NCBI RefSeq assembly: GCF_016461705.1
Contig: NZ_JAEMHW010000001.1
Location: forward strand, 620,001-684,000
Direction: 5' to 3'
From: Streptococcus vicugnae
GTDB lineage: Bacteria > Bacillota > Bacilli > Lactobacillales > Streptococcaceae
Length of the DNA stretch: 64,000 bases
In this document: positions 45,304 to 55,703 of the stretch, piece by piece
How positions within the stretch are numbered: the first letter of the stretch is position 1
How the letters are laid out: each line of letters starts with the position of its first letter
The notes under the pieces: model-generated
What the model saw: only the letters and a program-made list of their open reading frames with translations
What the model was told of the DNA's origin: nothing
The model's database searches: none
Translations under genes and position numbers: made by a program

Positions 45304-46653
45304 TTAAAGACGTGCGTTCAATTCAGCTGACAAGTCTTCAAATCCTGGTTTACCAAGAAGAGCAAACATGTTTTTCTTGTATGCTTCTACACCTGGTTGG
45401 TTGAATGGGTTAACAGCGTTAAGGTAACCTGAAAGACCGATAGCCAACTCGAAGAAGTAGATTGTGTAACCAAGAGTGAATTCATCTTGTTGAGGAAGTG
45501 TCAAGAACATGTTAGGTACGCCACCGTCAGTGTGAGCAAGAAGTACACCATCAGTTGCTTTTTTGTTTACGAAGTCAACATCTTTACCTTGAAGGTATCC
45601 AAGACCATCAAGATCTTCTGACAATTCAGGGATAACAACGTTTTTACGTGGTTTATCAACACGAACAACTGTTTCGAAGATGTTACGGTAACCTTCTTGG
45701 ATAAATTGACCAAGTGAGTGAAGGTCAGTTGAGAAGTTAGCAGATGTTGGGTAGATACCTTTTTGGTGTTTACCTTCTGATTCACCAGCTAATTGTTTCC
45801 ACCATTCACCAAAGTATTGAAGTGATGGTTCGTAGTTAGCCAAGATTTCAGTGATGTAACCTTTACGGTAAAGTACGTTACGAACTGCAGCGTATTGGTA
45901 AGCGATATTTTCTGAGATTTCAGCAGAAGTCAATTCTTTACGAGCAGCGTTAGCACCGTTCATAAGAGCTTCGATATCGATACCAGCAGCAGCGATTGGA
46001 AGAAGACCTACAGCAGTCAATACTGAAAAACGTCCACCAACGTTATCTGGAACAACAAATGTTTCCCAATCGTTAGCAACAGCTTCAACTTTAACAGCAC
46101 CTTTAGCTTTATCAGTTGTAGCGTAAATACGTTTGTTAGCTTCTTCTTGACCGTATTTTTCAACTAGAAGTTCTTTGAAGACACGGAAAGCGATAGCTGG
46201 TTCAGTTGTAGTACCTGATTTAGAAATGATGTTAACTGAGAAATCTTTGTCTTTAACGTATTCAACAAGGTCTGCAAGGTAAGTTGAAGAAATTGAGTTA
46301 CCAGCGTAAAGGATTTGTGGACCTTTACGATCTGCAGGTGCTTGAAGGTTGTAGAAGTGATTGCTCAAGAAATCGATAGCAGCACGTGCTCCAAGGTAAG
46401 AACCACCGATACCGATAACGACAAGAACTTCGCTGTCTGATTGGATTTTAGCAGCAGCTTTTTGGATACGAGCAAATTCTTCTTTGTCGTAGTTTTCAGG
46501 AAGGTCTACCCAACCAAGGAAATCAGAACCAGGTCCTGTACCTTTACGCAAATATTCGTCAGCAACGTTGACTTGTGTTTGCATGAAGTCGATTTCTTCT
46601 TGTTCGACGAATTGACCCAACAATTTTGAATAGTCAAATTTAATATGTGTCAT
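45304..46653 (-). CDS. pgi: Glucose-6-phosphate isomerase
   Basis: The Met at 46653 has GAGGAG upstream, giving 449 residues. The PGI signature [13 protein letters not shown] and the [11 protein letters not shown] sugar-phosphate site are present. It interconverts glucose 6-phosphate and fructose 6-phosphate. The promoter is TTGAAA-N17-TAATAT just upstream. It is monocistronic. Confidence 0.98.
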   Translation of the reverse strand: MTHIKFDYSKLLGQFVEQEEIDFMQTQVNVADEYLRKGTGPGSDFLGWVDLPENYDKEEFARIQKAAAKIQSDSEVLVVIGIGGSYLGARAAIDFLSNHFYNLQAPADRKGPQILYAGNSISSTYLADLVEYVKDKDFSVNIISKSGTTTEPAIAFRVFKELLVEKYGQEEANKRIYATTDKAKGAVKVEAVANDWETFVVPDNVGGRFSVLTAVGLLPIAAAGIDIEALMNGANAARKELTSAEISENIAYQYAAVRNVLYRKGYITEILANYEPSLQYFGEWWKQLAGESEGKHQKGIYPTSANFSTDLHSLGQFIQEGYRNIFETVVRVDKPRKNVVIPELSEDLDGLGYLQGKDVDFVNKKATDGVLLAHTDGGVPNMFLTLPQQDEFTLGYTIYFFELAIGLSGYLNAVNPFNQPGVEAYKKNMFALLGKPGFEDLSAELNARL

Positions 46654-46859
46654 TACAATACTCCTCAAAAAATTAAATTTCTCTTCTATATTACTCTTTT
46701 ATGCGCTTTTTTTCAATCATTTTTGCTAAATATTCCTATAAAATAAAGCGTTTCACAGCCTCTTTCTAACTTACTGAAAACTTTCATGAAACAATCACTT
46801 TTCAATGAAAAATCCCAGCTATTAAACAACAAAAATAGCACATCAGAAAATAAAAAAAA

Positions 46860-46933
46860 GAGCACACACCTACAATCGCTTAGGGCTGCTGGATTCCTCC
46901 CCTGACCCGCTTCACGCGCAGATGTTGCTCCGA
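46860..46933 (-). ncRNA. ffs: Small signal recognition particle RNA (4.5S/scRNA)
   Basis: The minus strand carries the conserved SRP helix-8 sequence GGGTCAGGGGAGGAATCCAG followed by CAGCCCTAAGCG, with the ends GGAGCAACATCTGC and GGTGTGTGCTC pairing, then eight T. A TATAAT -10 box lies directly upstream. It sits just downstream of tadA, the usual streptococcal place. It partners Ffh in membrane targeting. Confidence 0.95.
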
Positions 46934-46967
46934 AGAATATTATATCATAAATTTTTGATTATGCAAA

Positions 46968-47474
46968 TTAGCACTGTTCCTTAGCAGCACGCTTGGCAGC
47001 CTTCTTTTTCTCACGATTTTGACGGAAAAAATCTTGCATGATTCCAGCGCACTCTGCTTCAAGAATGCCAGTCTCCACCTCAACACGATGATTGAGGCGA
47101 GTATCAGTCAAGATGTCATACAAACTACCTGCACCGCCAAATTTTTGATTAGCCGCCCCGTAAATCACTTGCGGAATACGGGCAAGCCCAATAGCTCCGC
47201 TACACATGACACAAGGTTCAATGGTGACAAATAAAGTACTCTCCAGCAAACGCCAGTTTCCTTCATTCTCATTGGCTTCGTTGATAGCCATAATTTCAGC
47301 ATGTAAGATTGCTTTTTGCTGTTCTTCGCGCGCGTTGTGCCCGCGTCCAATAATCTCACCATCTTTGACGATAACACAGCCAATAGGAATCTCATCCTTT
47401 TCCAATGACTTCCTAGCTTCCTTGAGCGCTTCACCCATGAAATATTCTTTTTCTTCCTGTGTAAATTCAGCCAT
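46968..47474 (-). CDS. tadA: tRNA-specific adenosine deaminase
   Basis: The start at 47474 overlaps the upstream stop (TAATG), giving 168 residues. Zinc-binding and catalytic motifs are HAEIMAI and PCVMCSGAI. It makes inosine at the wobble base of tRNA-Arg. It is coupled to the metallo-hydrolase gene and followed by the SRP RNA. Confidence 0.96.
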   Translation of the reverse strand: MAEFTQEEKEYFMGEALKEARKSLEKDEIPIGCVIVKDGEIIGRGHNAREEQQKAILHAEIMAINEANENEGNWRLLESTLFVTIEPCVMCSGAIGLARIPQVIYGAANQKFGGAGSLYDILTDTRLNHRVEVETGILEAECAGIMQDFFRQNREKKKAAKRAAKEQC

Positions 47475-48250
47475 TAGAGCTCTCCAAGTTGCCATGATTT
47501 GTGTGGTTCAGCCAAATCAACAGGAACACCTTCAGCATAAATTTGTGCTTCTTCTTTAAGAACTTGAAGATGATTTTTAGCATCAATACCTTGTGGAGGT
47601 ACTGGTGGTGTATGTGTCAAAACGAGTGATTTAACACCTGCAGCTTTAGCAATTTGTCCAGCTTCTTTTGTTGTCAAATGTGCTGGGTGATTTTCATTAC
47701 CAGCATAAAGATAAACATCTGCTAAAAAGAGATCTGCGCCTGCGGCGAATTGTTCCAAATCAGCAAAGTAACCAGTGTCACCAGTAAAGACAAGTGTCTG
47801 ACCTATAGCACGTTCTACAATTCGAAAAGCGTAACAAGGAACGGGATGAACAGTCTTAATAAAGGTAATATCAAATGGACCAATATGCTCAACACCAGAG
47901 ACATTATAGGCTTTCCCTTCAGAGACACCAGGCAAAGTCAATTTAGCAAATTCCCCCTCATCCTCAGTGTGTCCATAAATCGGCAACACTTTTGGTGTCC
48001 AAAGGTATTTTGGATAAAGTTGGAAATAATGACGCAAGACACCCAAATCAGCAATGTGATCAGGGTGATAATGTGAAATAATCACCGCATCCAAATCAAG
48101 TGGACTGATTTCTTTTTCTAGCTCCGTAACGGCACGACTTCCGCAATCCATAAGCAATTGAAAACCATCTTCACTCGTAACGAGATAAGAGGTTGTTCCG
48201 CCATCTTTATAAGGGTATGCACCCCAGCAACCAAGTGTTGTGAGTTTCAT
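47474..48250 (-). CDS. MBL-fold metallo-hydrolase
   Basis: The 258-residue protein has the metallo-beta-lactamase motif SHYHPDHIADLG and later metal-binding His/Asp residues (FTGDTGY, LTHTPP). It resembles YhfI/RNase Z-like phosphodiesterases. The substrate is unknown. It is translationally coupled to tadA. Confidence 0.9.
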   Translation of the reverse strand: MKLTTLGCWGAYPYKDGGTTSYLVTSEDGFQLLMDCGSRAVTELEKEISPLDLDAVIISHYHPDHIADLGVLRHYFQLYPKYLWTPKVLPIYGHTEDEGEFAKLTLPGVSEGKAYNVSGVEHIGPFDITFIKTVHPVPCYAFRIVERAIGQTLVFTGDTGYFADLEQFAAGADLFLADVYLYAGNENHPAHLTTKEAGQIAKAAGVKSLVLTHTPPVPPQGIDAKNHLQVLKEEAQIYAEGVPVDLAEPHKSWQLGEL

Positions 48251-48323
48251 AAGCGACTCCTTCTCTAGTTATACTTACTCACATTATAACAGAAATAGAC
48301 GCTTTTTTAAAAAGACTGTTCTC

Positions 48324-48854
48324 TTATGCCAAGCCTAATTTATCTTTAAATTTATAAGCAATAGTACTAGCAACCACAGCTTTAATTGTATCCCCAGGAA
48401 TAAAAGCAAGATTTGATAAAAGCGATGTCACTAAAGGCATGTGCATGTAGACAGAAAGATAAACAGCTCCTGCCACATCAACAAACAAAACTCCACCAAG
48501 TAAAATCGCAACTAAATAACTGATAAATGATGTATTTTTAAAGCCCTTCAAAACCAAATTAACTAAAATTGGCACGAAAAACCAAGCAATGACATAACCA
48601 GCTGTTGGTCCAGCCAAAACGGCAAATAGAGTTCCTCCTGAGAAAGCTGGTAAAAGCATTCCTAAAAGGAAAAATAAAAGAATTGATAAACTCCCCTTCT
48701 TCCAACCTAACAAAACTCCTGCTAACATGACTCCCAAATTCTGCAAAACAATTGGAACAGGAATAAATCCCAGTGGAATGGCTGGAATGAAGCCCAAAAT
48801 AACCAAAATAGTTGCCATCATGGCAATGTAAAGTAAATCCCTGACGTTTTTCAT
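48324..48854 (-). CDS. bioY: Biotin transporter S component BioY
   Basis: The 176-residue membrane protein has six helices and BioY features (GAVYLSVYM). It imports biotin alone or with an ECF module. AAGGAG precedes the start. It follows the CHY zinc-finger gene by 3 bases and shares a candidate BirA operator with it. Confidence 0.93.
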   Translation of the reverse strand: MKNVRDLLYIAMMATILVILGFIPAIPLGFIPVPIVLQNLGVMLAGVLLGWKKGSLSILLFFLLGMLLPAFSGGTLFAVLAGPTAGYVIAWFFVPILVNLVLKGFKNTSFISYLVAILLGGVLFVDVAGAVYLSVYMHMPLVTSLLSNLAFIPGDTIKAVVASTIAYKFKDKLGLA

Positions 48855-48857
48855 AAC

Positions 48858-49160
48858 CTACTCCTTTGAAAAATAAATAGTCTCATGTAACTGACACTTT
48901 GGATTAAAGGCATGGTGACAATAAGGGCAAAACCCTTTTTTATACTCCGTAAAAGTTAACGTATGACGACAACTGCCACAAAGCACAGGTGCATCATCGT
49001 CTACCGAAACAGGCTCAAAAGGGTGATCTCGCAACTGGTCATGACACTGATAACAAGCAAAATATTCCTGACACTTGCCACACTTCAAAGCAACAACGTC
49101 ACGTTCTGTGTGATAATGTTGGCATCTTCCCTCACTATCAAGATCAATTCCATAAATCAT
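48858..49160 (-). CDS. CHY-type zinc-finger protein
   Basis: The 100-residue protein (start at 49160; a TTG at 49172 is possible) has the CHY pattern of Cys/His pairs: CGKCQEYFACYQCHDQL, CGSCRHTL and CPYCHHAFNPKC. It is probably a small zinc protein of unknown role, often next to bioY. It is first in the operon. Confidence 0.85.
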   Translation of the reverse strand: MIYGIDLDSEGRCQHYHTERDVVALKCGKCQEYFACYQCHDQLRDHPFEPVSVDDDAPVLCGSCRHTLTFTEYKKGFCPYCHHAFNPKCQLHETIYFSKE

Positions 49161-49207
49161 TATAATCACCAACCTTTTAACAAAGTTTACTACTTCATTT
49201 TATTTTA

Positions 49208-49235
49208 GTCAACTATTTTTTATATATAGGTTAAC
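49208..49235 (-). promoter_or_regulatory. Candidate BirA operator of CHY-bioY
   Basis: Inverted half-sites GTCAAC (49208-49213) and GTTAAC (49230-49235) with 16 bases between. The minus-strand half GTTGAC overlaps a -35 TTGACT with TAAACT 17 bases on. The resemblance to Gram-positive BirA boxes and the position before a biotin transporter support it. Confidence 0.6.
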
Positions 49236-49257
49236 ACTTTTTGAGATTCAAGAAAAA

Positions 49258-49283
49258 AAGCCTGAAACAATCGTTTCAAGCTT
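49258..49283 (-). terminator. Terminator of tgt
   Basis: AAGCCTGAAAC and GTTTCAAGCTT (one mismatch), 4-base loop, with a T-run on the minus strand. Confidence 0.82.
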
Positions 49284-49292
49284 CATAATATA

Positions 49293-50444
<1,152 letters not shown>

Positions 50445-50695
50445 CTAGCTACCACAAAAAACAGTTGTGGGCATTTTTGATATTGTCATGATTAGAAGTA
50501 ATCAGACAGAGAACGAATCTAATATCCAGACTCTACTATGTATTGCTTTTAAAAAGCGCAACCTTTACGATTTTACCAGAAATCACATTATTTGTCATGT
50601 TTATATGTTTTCGTGTGACTTATCTAATACAATATGTTATAATGGAGACGTGGAAGTATTTACATTTTAAGGAATTTTTAAAGGAGGTCTATATT

Positions 50696-51451
50696 ATGAA
50701 AGCTTCAGAAACTCGACAAAAAGCTAGAGAATTTCTAAAAACTCTCTCTGGCAAGTATCAATTGTTTATTGTTTCTATCATCTTGGCGATTTTAACTATT
50801 TCAGTGACTTATCGTGAATCAATTTATTCTTACAATGGCACTGAAATTAGCGTCACGCAATCTGTTCCAAGTATCATCGGAATCCTATCAGCGCTTTTCC
50901 TTGCTTCAGCAAGCTTTGCAGTTCTTGATGTAATGCGTCACAAAGCTGATCACGTTGAAGTTGGCGATAACATGCGCGTCTTCTCAAACGAATTGTTCGG
51001 TAAATACGTCGTAACCGCAATTGTTAAATGGGTATTCCTCTTCTTGTGGTCATTAATCGCTATCGCTGGTATTATCATTCTTTCTGCTGGGGTTATGTTT
51101 GCTGCTACAGATGATTCTGCTGCAGGCTGGGTTATTGTCCTTATCGGCTTTATCGTGATGATTGCAGGTTTTGTCCTTGCAATTATGAAAGAATATGCAT
51201 ACAGCATGACAACTTACGTTCTTTATGACGATGTCACAAATGGTACTTATGAAGGTCCTCGTAGCGTTATCGCTAAAAGTACTAAATTAATGGATGGAAA
51301 TAAATGGCGCTACTTCTGTCTACAATTCAGCTTCATTGGTTGGATTATTTTGACTGCTCTAACATGTGGTCTACTTCACTTCTATACTTTGCCATATATA
51401 ACAACCGCTAACCTCTTCTTCTACGAAGATTTACGAGAAAAAGCTGAATAA
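50696..51451 (+). CDS. DUF975-family membrane protein
   Basis: The start at 50696 is set by AAAGGAGG; the longer frame is rejected because it crosses the TATAAT promoter box. The 251-residue protein begins with the DUF975 motif KASETRQKAREFL and has about five membrane helices. The role is unknown. It is monocistronic. Confidence 0.9.
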   Translation: MKASETRQKAREFLKTLSGKYQLFIVSIILAILTISVTYRESIYSYNGTEISVTQSVPSIIGILSALFLASASFAVLDVMRHKADHVEVGDNMRVFSNELFGKYVVTAIVKWVFLFLWSLIAIAGIIILSAGVMFAATDDSAAGWVIVLIGFIVMIAGFVLAIMKEYAYSMTTYVLYDDVTNGTYEGPRSVIAKSTKLMDGNKWRYFCLQFSFIGWIILTALTCGLLHFYTLPYITTANLFFYEDLREKAE

Positions 51452-51454
51452 TAA

Positions 51455-51479
51455 AAAGCTACAGTTTTACTGGAGCTTT
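51455..51479 (+). terminator. Terminator of the DUF975 gene
   Basis: AAAGCTACAGT and ACTGGAGCTTT pair with one mismatch, followed by six T. Confidence 0.82.
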
Positions 51480-51500
51480 TTTGTACCCTGATATTCAACC

Positions 51501-51531
51501 AAAAAGAAGATGTTTCTCACATCTTCTTTTT
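51501..51531 (-). terminator. Terminator of perR
   Basis: A perfect 12-bp stem (AAAAAGAAGATG and complement) with a 7-base loop, overlapping the perR stop. Confidence 0.88.
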
Positions 51532-52037
51532 TAATCTTCTTTATGTTCTTCTCGATAAGCCATGAAAGGTTCTCCTGCTGCTTTAAGCTTTTCTTGGCAT
51601 TTTGGACAAATCCCGTAAGCAGTCAGCTGAACCTTGGTAATCATGTAGCCTGTTTGTTCATAAGCTTCTTTTCCAATATCAATAGCATCGACATCCATAA
51701 AGTCTGCAATATCACCACAATATTTACAAACAATGTTGATATGCTGGTGTCCCATGAAATCATAGTAAGTTGTTGGGTCGTTAGTCACTTTTAACTCAGC
51801 AACAAACCCTTCTTTAACCAAGATTTTCATGTTATTGTAAACTGTTGCCAAACTCATATTAGGATGTTCAGGCAACAAGTCCTTATAAATCTTTTCAGCA
51901 CTTGGGTGCTCATGACTATTTATGATATAAGCGATAATGGCCTTACGAGTCTCCGTAATGCGAATGTGCTTCCTTTTGAGATGCTCGATAACATTTTCAT
52001 AGGCATCCAAAGGACGGTGATGGGTATGAATGTCCAT
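51531..52037 (-). CDS. perR: Peroxide-responsive Fur-family repressor PerR
   Basis: The 168-residue protein has a winged helix (SLATVYNNMKILVKEG), metal-binding HQHINIVCKYCGD and a second CPKC, the structural Cys4 zinc site. It senses peroxide by metal-catalysed oxidation. A Per-box-like sequence overlaps its own -10 box. Confidence 0.93.
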   Translation of the reverse strand: MDIHTHHRPLDAYENVIEHLKRKHIRITETRKAIIAYIINSHEHPSAEKIYKDLLPEHPNMSLATVYNNMKILVKEGFVAELKVTNDPTTYYDFMGHQHINIVCKYCGDIADFMDVDAIDIGKEAYEQTGYMITKVQLTAYGICPKCQEKLKAAGEPFMAYREEHKED

Positions 52038-52059
52038 TATGGCTCTCCTATTCTATAGA

Positions 52060-52074
52060 TTAAAGTCATTATAA
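52060..52074 (-). promoter_or_regulatory. Per-box-like site at the perR promoter
   Basis: On the minus strand TTATAATGACTTTAA matches TTATAATTATTATAA at 12 of 15 positions and contains the TATAAT -10 box, so perR probably represses itself. Confidence 0.55.
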
Positions 52075-52206
52075 CATAGTTTAACTGTTACTCGTATCGA
52101 CATGCTCATTCATTTTATTATAAAAATCTGACGATTTCAAGTTTTCAAAGTAAAAGTCTCTTATTTTTTCTAAAAAACGCTTAAAAACTGGTTTTTAGAG
52201 CATGAA

Positions 52207-52245
52207 AAAATGAGAAAACTCTTTCTTGAAAAGTCATCTCATTTT
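52207..52245 (-). terminator. Terminator of the CoA-binding protein gene
   Basis: AAAATGAGA and TCTCATTTT pair around a 21-base loop, with six T on the minus strand. Confidence 0.7.
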
Positions 52246-52269
52246 CACTAGTATTTTCAAAGAATTATT

Positions 52270-52692
52270 TTATAACCCTTGGTACTCAATCTTAATACAC
52301 TTGTTCATGACGATTTTATCACGTCCAGCAGCCTCCAATATATCTGCAGCTTCTTGACTTTCTAAGCCCAATTGCGCCCAGAAAACATCAGCATCCGTTT
52401 TGATAAAGTCTTTGGCAACTTCTGGTAGGAAATCACTTCGTCTGAAAACATCCACAATATCAATATGGACAGGAACATCTTGAAGCGAAGCATAGACAGT
52501 TTCACCAAGAACCTTTTGACCCGCAAGGCGAGGATTGACCGGAATAATGGTGTATCCTGCTTCTTGCATAATCTTTGAAACGCCATATGCTGGGCTATTT
52601 TCACGGTAAGACAAGCCGACAACTGCAATGGTTTTAGCATTTTTAAGATAAGATGCAATCACATCTTGGCTAGGATTTTGAAATGATGTCAT
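52270..52692 (-). CDS. CoA-binding domain protein (YccU-like)
   Basis: The 140-residue Rossmann-fold protein carries the CoA-binding pattern IAVVGLSYRENSPAYGVSKIM and VNPRLAGQKVLG. The role is unknown; members bind acyl-CoA. It has its own terminator, downstream of polA in direction terms but separate. Confidence 0.9.
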   Translation of the reverse strand: MTSFQNPSQDVIASYLKNAKTIAVVGLSYRENSPAYGVSKIMQEAGYTIIPVNPRLAGQKVLGETVYASLQDVPVHIDIVDVFRRSDFLPEVAKDFIKTDADVFWAQLGLESQEAADILEAAGRDKIVMNKCIKIEYQGL

Positions 52693-52756
52693 TTAGCTGC
52701 CTCCTTTTATTGCGTTTTTCTTAAGTATAGCAAATCATTGATTTTCTGCCTAGCAA

Positions 52757-52788
52757 AAAGGAAATGACTGTATCAGCCACTTCCTTTT
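52757..52788 (-). terminator. Terminator of polA
   Basis: AAAGGAAATGACTG pairs with CAGCCACTTCCTTT (two mismatches), T-rich on the minus strand, 8 bases past the stop. Confidence 0.78.
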
Positions 52789-52796
52789 CATTTTTT

Positions 52797-55433
52797 CTAT
52801 TTTGCTTCGTACCATGTTTGGCCTGCACTTTCGTCTGCCACAAGTGGGACTGAAAGTTCAATGGCTGATTCCATGGTTTCTTTGACTAATTTTTCAATAG
52901 CTTCTAGCTCGTCTTTTGGTACTTCAAGGATAATTTCATCGTGCACTTGTAGAAGCATTTTGGTCTTGAACCCACCATCAACAAGAGCTTTATCAAGGTT
53001 AATCATAGCGATTTTGAGAATATCAGCTGCGCTACCTTGAATTGGTGAGTTGATGGCTGTACGCTCTGCAAATTGACGTACGTTGAAATTGCGAGCATTG
53101 ATATCTGGCAATTCGCGACGACGGTGGAAGAGCGTTTCAACATAGCCTTTATCTTTGGCATCACGCACCACGCGCTCCATGTAGTCTTTAATACCTGGGT
53201 AGCGTTCGAAGTAAGTCTCAATGTATTGTTTTGCCACTTTACGTGGAATACCCAGATTGTTAGCAAGACCGTAATCAGAAATTCCGTAAACAATACCGAA
53301 GTTAACAGCTTTGGCGTTACGACGGTCATTTGGTGTGACGTCTTCAGCTTTTTCGATACCAAAGACACGCATAGCTGTTGAGGTATGAATATCTGCTCCT
53401 TCACGGAAAGCCGCAATCAAGTGTTCATCATTTGAAATATGAGCTAGCACGCGTAACTCAATTTGTGAGTAGTCAGAGCTCAAAAGCAATTCGTCTTCTG
53501 TTTCTGGGACAAATGCCTTACGAATTAAGCGACCTTGTTCCAAACGAACTGGAATGTTTTGCAAGTTAGGATCAACACTAGACAAGCGCCCTGTTTGCGT
53601 CAAATCTTGCAAATAACGCGTATGAATTTTGCCATCTTTCAAGATAAAATCTTGCAAACCAACGATGTAAGTTGATTGAAGTTTAGCGATTTGACGGTAT
53701 TCCAAAATCTTAGACACGATTGGTGAGATTGGGGCCAAGCGTTCCAAGACATCTACTGCTGTTGAATAGCCTGTCTTAGTTTTCTTAGTGTAGCTTGTTG
53801 GCAATTGCATCTTGTCAAAAAGCAATTCTCCCAATTGTTTTGGTGAATTAATGTTAAATTCCATGCCAGCAAGGTCATAGATTTCTTGTGTCAATTCATC
53901 AATAACAGCTTGGTTGGCTTTTTCCATGTCTTGCAGCGTTTCTTTCTTAACCGAAATACCAGCGATTTCCATCTTAGCAAGAACGTTTGCAATAGGTTGT
54001 TCCATGTCAAAAAGAAGGCTTGCTTGTTGATGCTCTGTCAACTTGTCTAGCATGGCTTTTTCAGAGTGGTTCAAAACGACAATCTTACGAGCCAAGTGGC
54101 TAAGAAGCACTGCTTTGTCTGGCACGGCGCGTTTAGCCCCTTTACCATAAACCGCTTCATCGCTATCAAGAACATACTCTGTATAAAGACGAGCAATCGT
54201 TGATAATTCATTGTCATCCACGGTTGACAAGAGGTATTTCGCTAAGCGGCTGTCAAAAGCTGGCGCAGGCAAATCAATTCCTAAATGACTGAGAAGCACT
54301 TTGCTGCGTTTGAAATCATAAGTCTTGATTGGTTTAGCTAGCGCTGCTTTGAACAAATCGTCCTTAAGCAACTCAAGGTTTGTTGAGGCATAGATTGCCT
54401 TGTCATTTCCCCAAGCAAAACCAATGATGTTTTCAATATGATAATTATCACCTAAAATTTCAAAATAGAAAAATTGGTCATCGGTAAACATATCAGCGCT
54501 TAAGCTGTCCACTTCAGTGTAGGCAACGTCAAATTTTTCTTGTTTCTTAGTAGCACCAAGATTGTCTTTAAACTGTTTGAAGCCCATTTCATCATAAAAT
54601 GGCACAAGTTTTTCTAAGTCTGGTCCGCTGTAATTAATATCATCTAAGCCAATCGCAATCGGCGCTGTGATGTTAATTGTCGCCAAGGTCTTAGATAAGA
54701 AAGCTTGCTCTTTATCATTAATCAAGTTTTCTTTCATTTTAGATTTCTTCATGCCGTCGATGTTTTCGTAAACACCTTCAAGGCTTCCGTACTCTAAGAG
54801 AAGTTTTAGACCTGTTTTTTCACCAACTTTTGTAACACCAGGTATATTATCTGATTTATCTCCCATAAGAGCTTTGAGGTCAATGAATTGTTTTGGTGTG
54901 ATTCCCATTTTTTCCATGAGGTAAGCTGGGGTGAATTCTTCAAACTCAGCCACACCTTTTTTAGAAATTTCAACAGTTGTGTTGTTATCCGCCAATTGGA
55001 TAAGGTCTTTATCTCCACTGACGATTGTAACATCATACTCATCTTCGTTTTCAGCTAATTTATCAAGCGTTCCGATGATGTCATCAGCTTCATAGTTTTC
55101 CAACTCATACCAGTTGATACCCAATGCTGTTAACATTTCACGGATGTATGGCAACTGCTCACGGAATTCATCTGGTGTTTTAGCACGACCAGCTTTGTAA
55201 TCTTTGTACATTTCCGTACGGAAAGTTGTCTTTCCAGCATCAAAAGCCACCAATACATGCGTTGGCTGAACTCTTTCTAATAAATGATTGAGCATAAGGT
55301 GAAAACCGTAGATAGCATTGGTATGAAGACCTGCTCGGTTCTTAAAGCGATCAATCTGATTGTAGAGTGCAAAAAAGGCACGATAAGCAACGGATGAACC
55401 GTCAATCAATAATAATTTTTTCTTGTTTTCCAT
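52797..55433 (-). CDS. polA: DNA polymerase I
   Basis: From the Met at 55433 the protein has 878 residues: an N-terminal 5'-3' exonuclease (LLIDGSSVAYRAFFALY; DYKAGRAKTPDEFREQ), a middle 3'-5' exonuclease-like domain in which the usual acidic motifs are hard to find (as in many Gram-positives), and a C-terminal family A polymerase (SDYSQIELRVLAH, RRNAKAVNFGIVYG, QVHDEI). It fills gaps and removes primers. A TATAAT box six bases before the start suggests a leaderless message. Confidence 0.97.
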   Translation of the reverse strand: MENKKKLLLIDGSSVAYRAFFALYNQIDRFKNRAGLHTNAIYGFHLMLNHLLERVQPTHVLVAFDAGKTTFRTEMYKDYKAGRAKTPDEFREQLPYIREMLTALGINWYELENYEADDIIGTLDKLAENEDEYDVTIVSGDKDLIQLADNNTTVEISKKGVAEFEEFTPAYLMEKMGITPKQFIDLKALMGDKSDNIPGVTKVGEKTGLKLLLEYGSLEGVYENIDGMKKSKMKENLINDKEQAFLSKTLATINITAPIAIGLDDINYSGPDLEKLVPFYDEMGFKQFKDNLGATKKQEKFDVAYTEVDSLSADMFTDDQFFYFEILGDNYHIENIIGFAWGNDKAIYASTNLELLKDDLFKAALAKPIKTYDFKRSKVLLSHLGIDLPAPAFDSRLAKYLLSTVDDNELSTIARLYTEYVLDSDEAVYGKGAKRAVPDKAVLLSHLARKIVVLNHSEKAMLDKLTEHQQASLLFDMEQPIANVLAKMEIAGISVKKETLQDMEKANQAVIDELTQEIYDLAGMEFNINSPKQLGELLFDKMQLPTSYTKKTKTGYSTAVDVLERLAPISPIVSKILEYRQIAKLQSTYIVGLQDFILKDGKIHTRYLQDLTQTGRLSSVDPNLQNIPVRLEQGRLIRKAFVPETEDELLLSSDYSQIELRVLAHISNDEHLIAAFREGADIHTSTAMRVFGIEKAEDVTPNDRRNAKAVNFGIVYGISDYGLANNLGIPRKVAKQYIETYFERYPGIKDYMERVVRDAKDKGYVETLFHRRRELPDINARNFNVRQFAERTAINSPIQGSAADILKIAMINLDKALVDGGFKTKMLLQVHDEIILEVPKDELEAIEKLVKETMESAIELSVPLVADESAGQTWYEAK

Positions 55434-55509
55434 GGCTTTATTATAACACATCTTGAGCATGCATTTTAACTTAAAAGGTGCTCAAAAAACGATAAAAATA
55501 ATCCTTTCT

Positions 55510-55542
55510 ATTAAGATTTATTTAAGCCAGTGCTCTTATACT
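55510..55542 (+). promoter_or_regulatory. CiaR repeat and -10 box of small RNA candidate 2
   Basis: ATTAAG (55510-55515), ATTTA, TTTAAG (55521-55526), then 10 bases to TATACT (55537-55542), the same arrangement as at 42.2 kb. Confidence 0.78.
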
Positions 55543-55548
55543 GTAATC

Positions 55549-55664
55549 ATTCCTAAAACTTTCACAGCTAGCTTTGCTAGCTCGTATCCATCCACTTCTC
55601 CCAGAGACTGGATGAATGTATCTTTTTCATAATCTCCTTAAAGTCTAGCTCTGCTAGGCTTTTT
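55549..55664 (+). ncRNA. Candidate CiaR-dependent small RNA 2 (csRNA)
   Basis: The predicted transcript is about 115 nt: hairpin AGCTAGC/GCTAGCT, a second stem ATCCATCC/GGATGAAT-type with the loop TTCTCCCA, an open stretch TTTTTCATAATCTCCTTA (55623-55640) complementary to a ribosome site and ATG, and the terminator AAAGTCTAGC/GCTAGGCTTT with T-run. It shares the TTCTCCCA and TTTTCATAA-TCTCCT blocks with candidate 1. No ORF is seen. Confidence 0.72.
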
Positions 55665-55673
55665 GTATTAAAA

Positions 55674-55697
55674 AACACTTCCGTACTTGGAAGTGCT
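55674..55697 (-). terminator. Terminator of the AEC transporter gene
   Basis: AACACTTCC and GGAAGTGCT pair, followed by six T on the minus strand. Confidence 0.85.
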
Positions 55698-55703
55698 CAA
55701 AAT

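Noticed and set aside
50543-50695. Long N-terminal extension of the DUF975 protein
   Set aside because: It spans the TATAAT promoter box and an ideal AAAGGAGG site sits before the Met at 50696.
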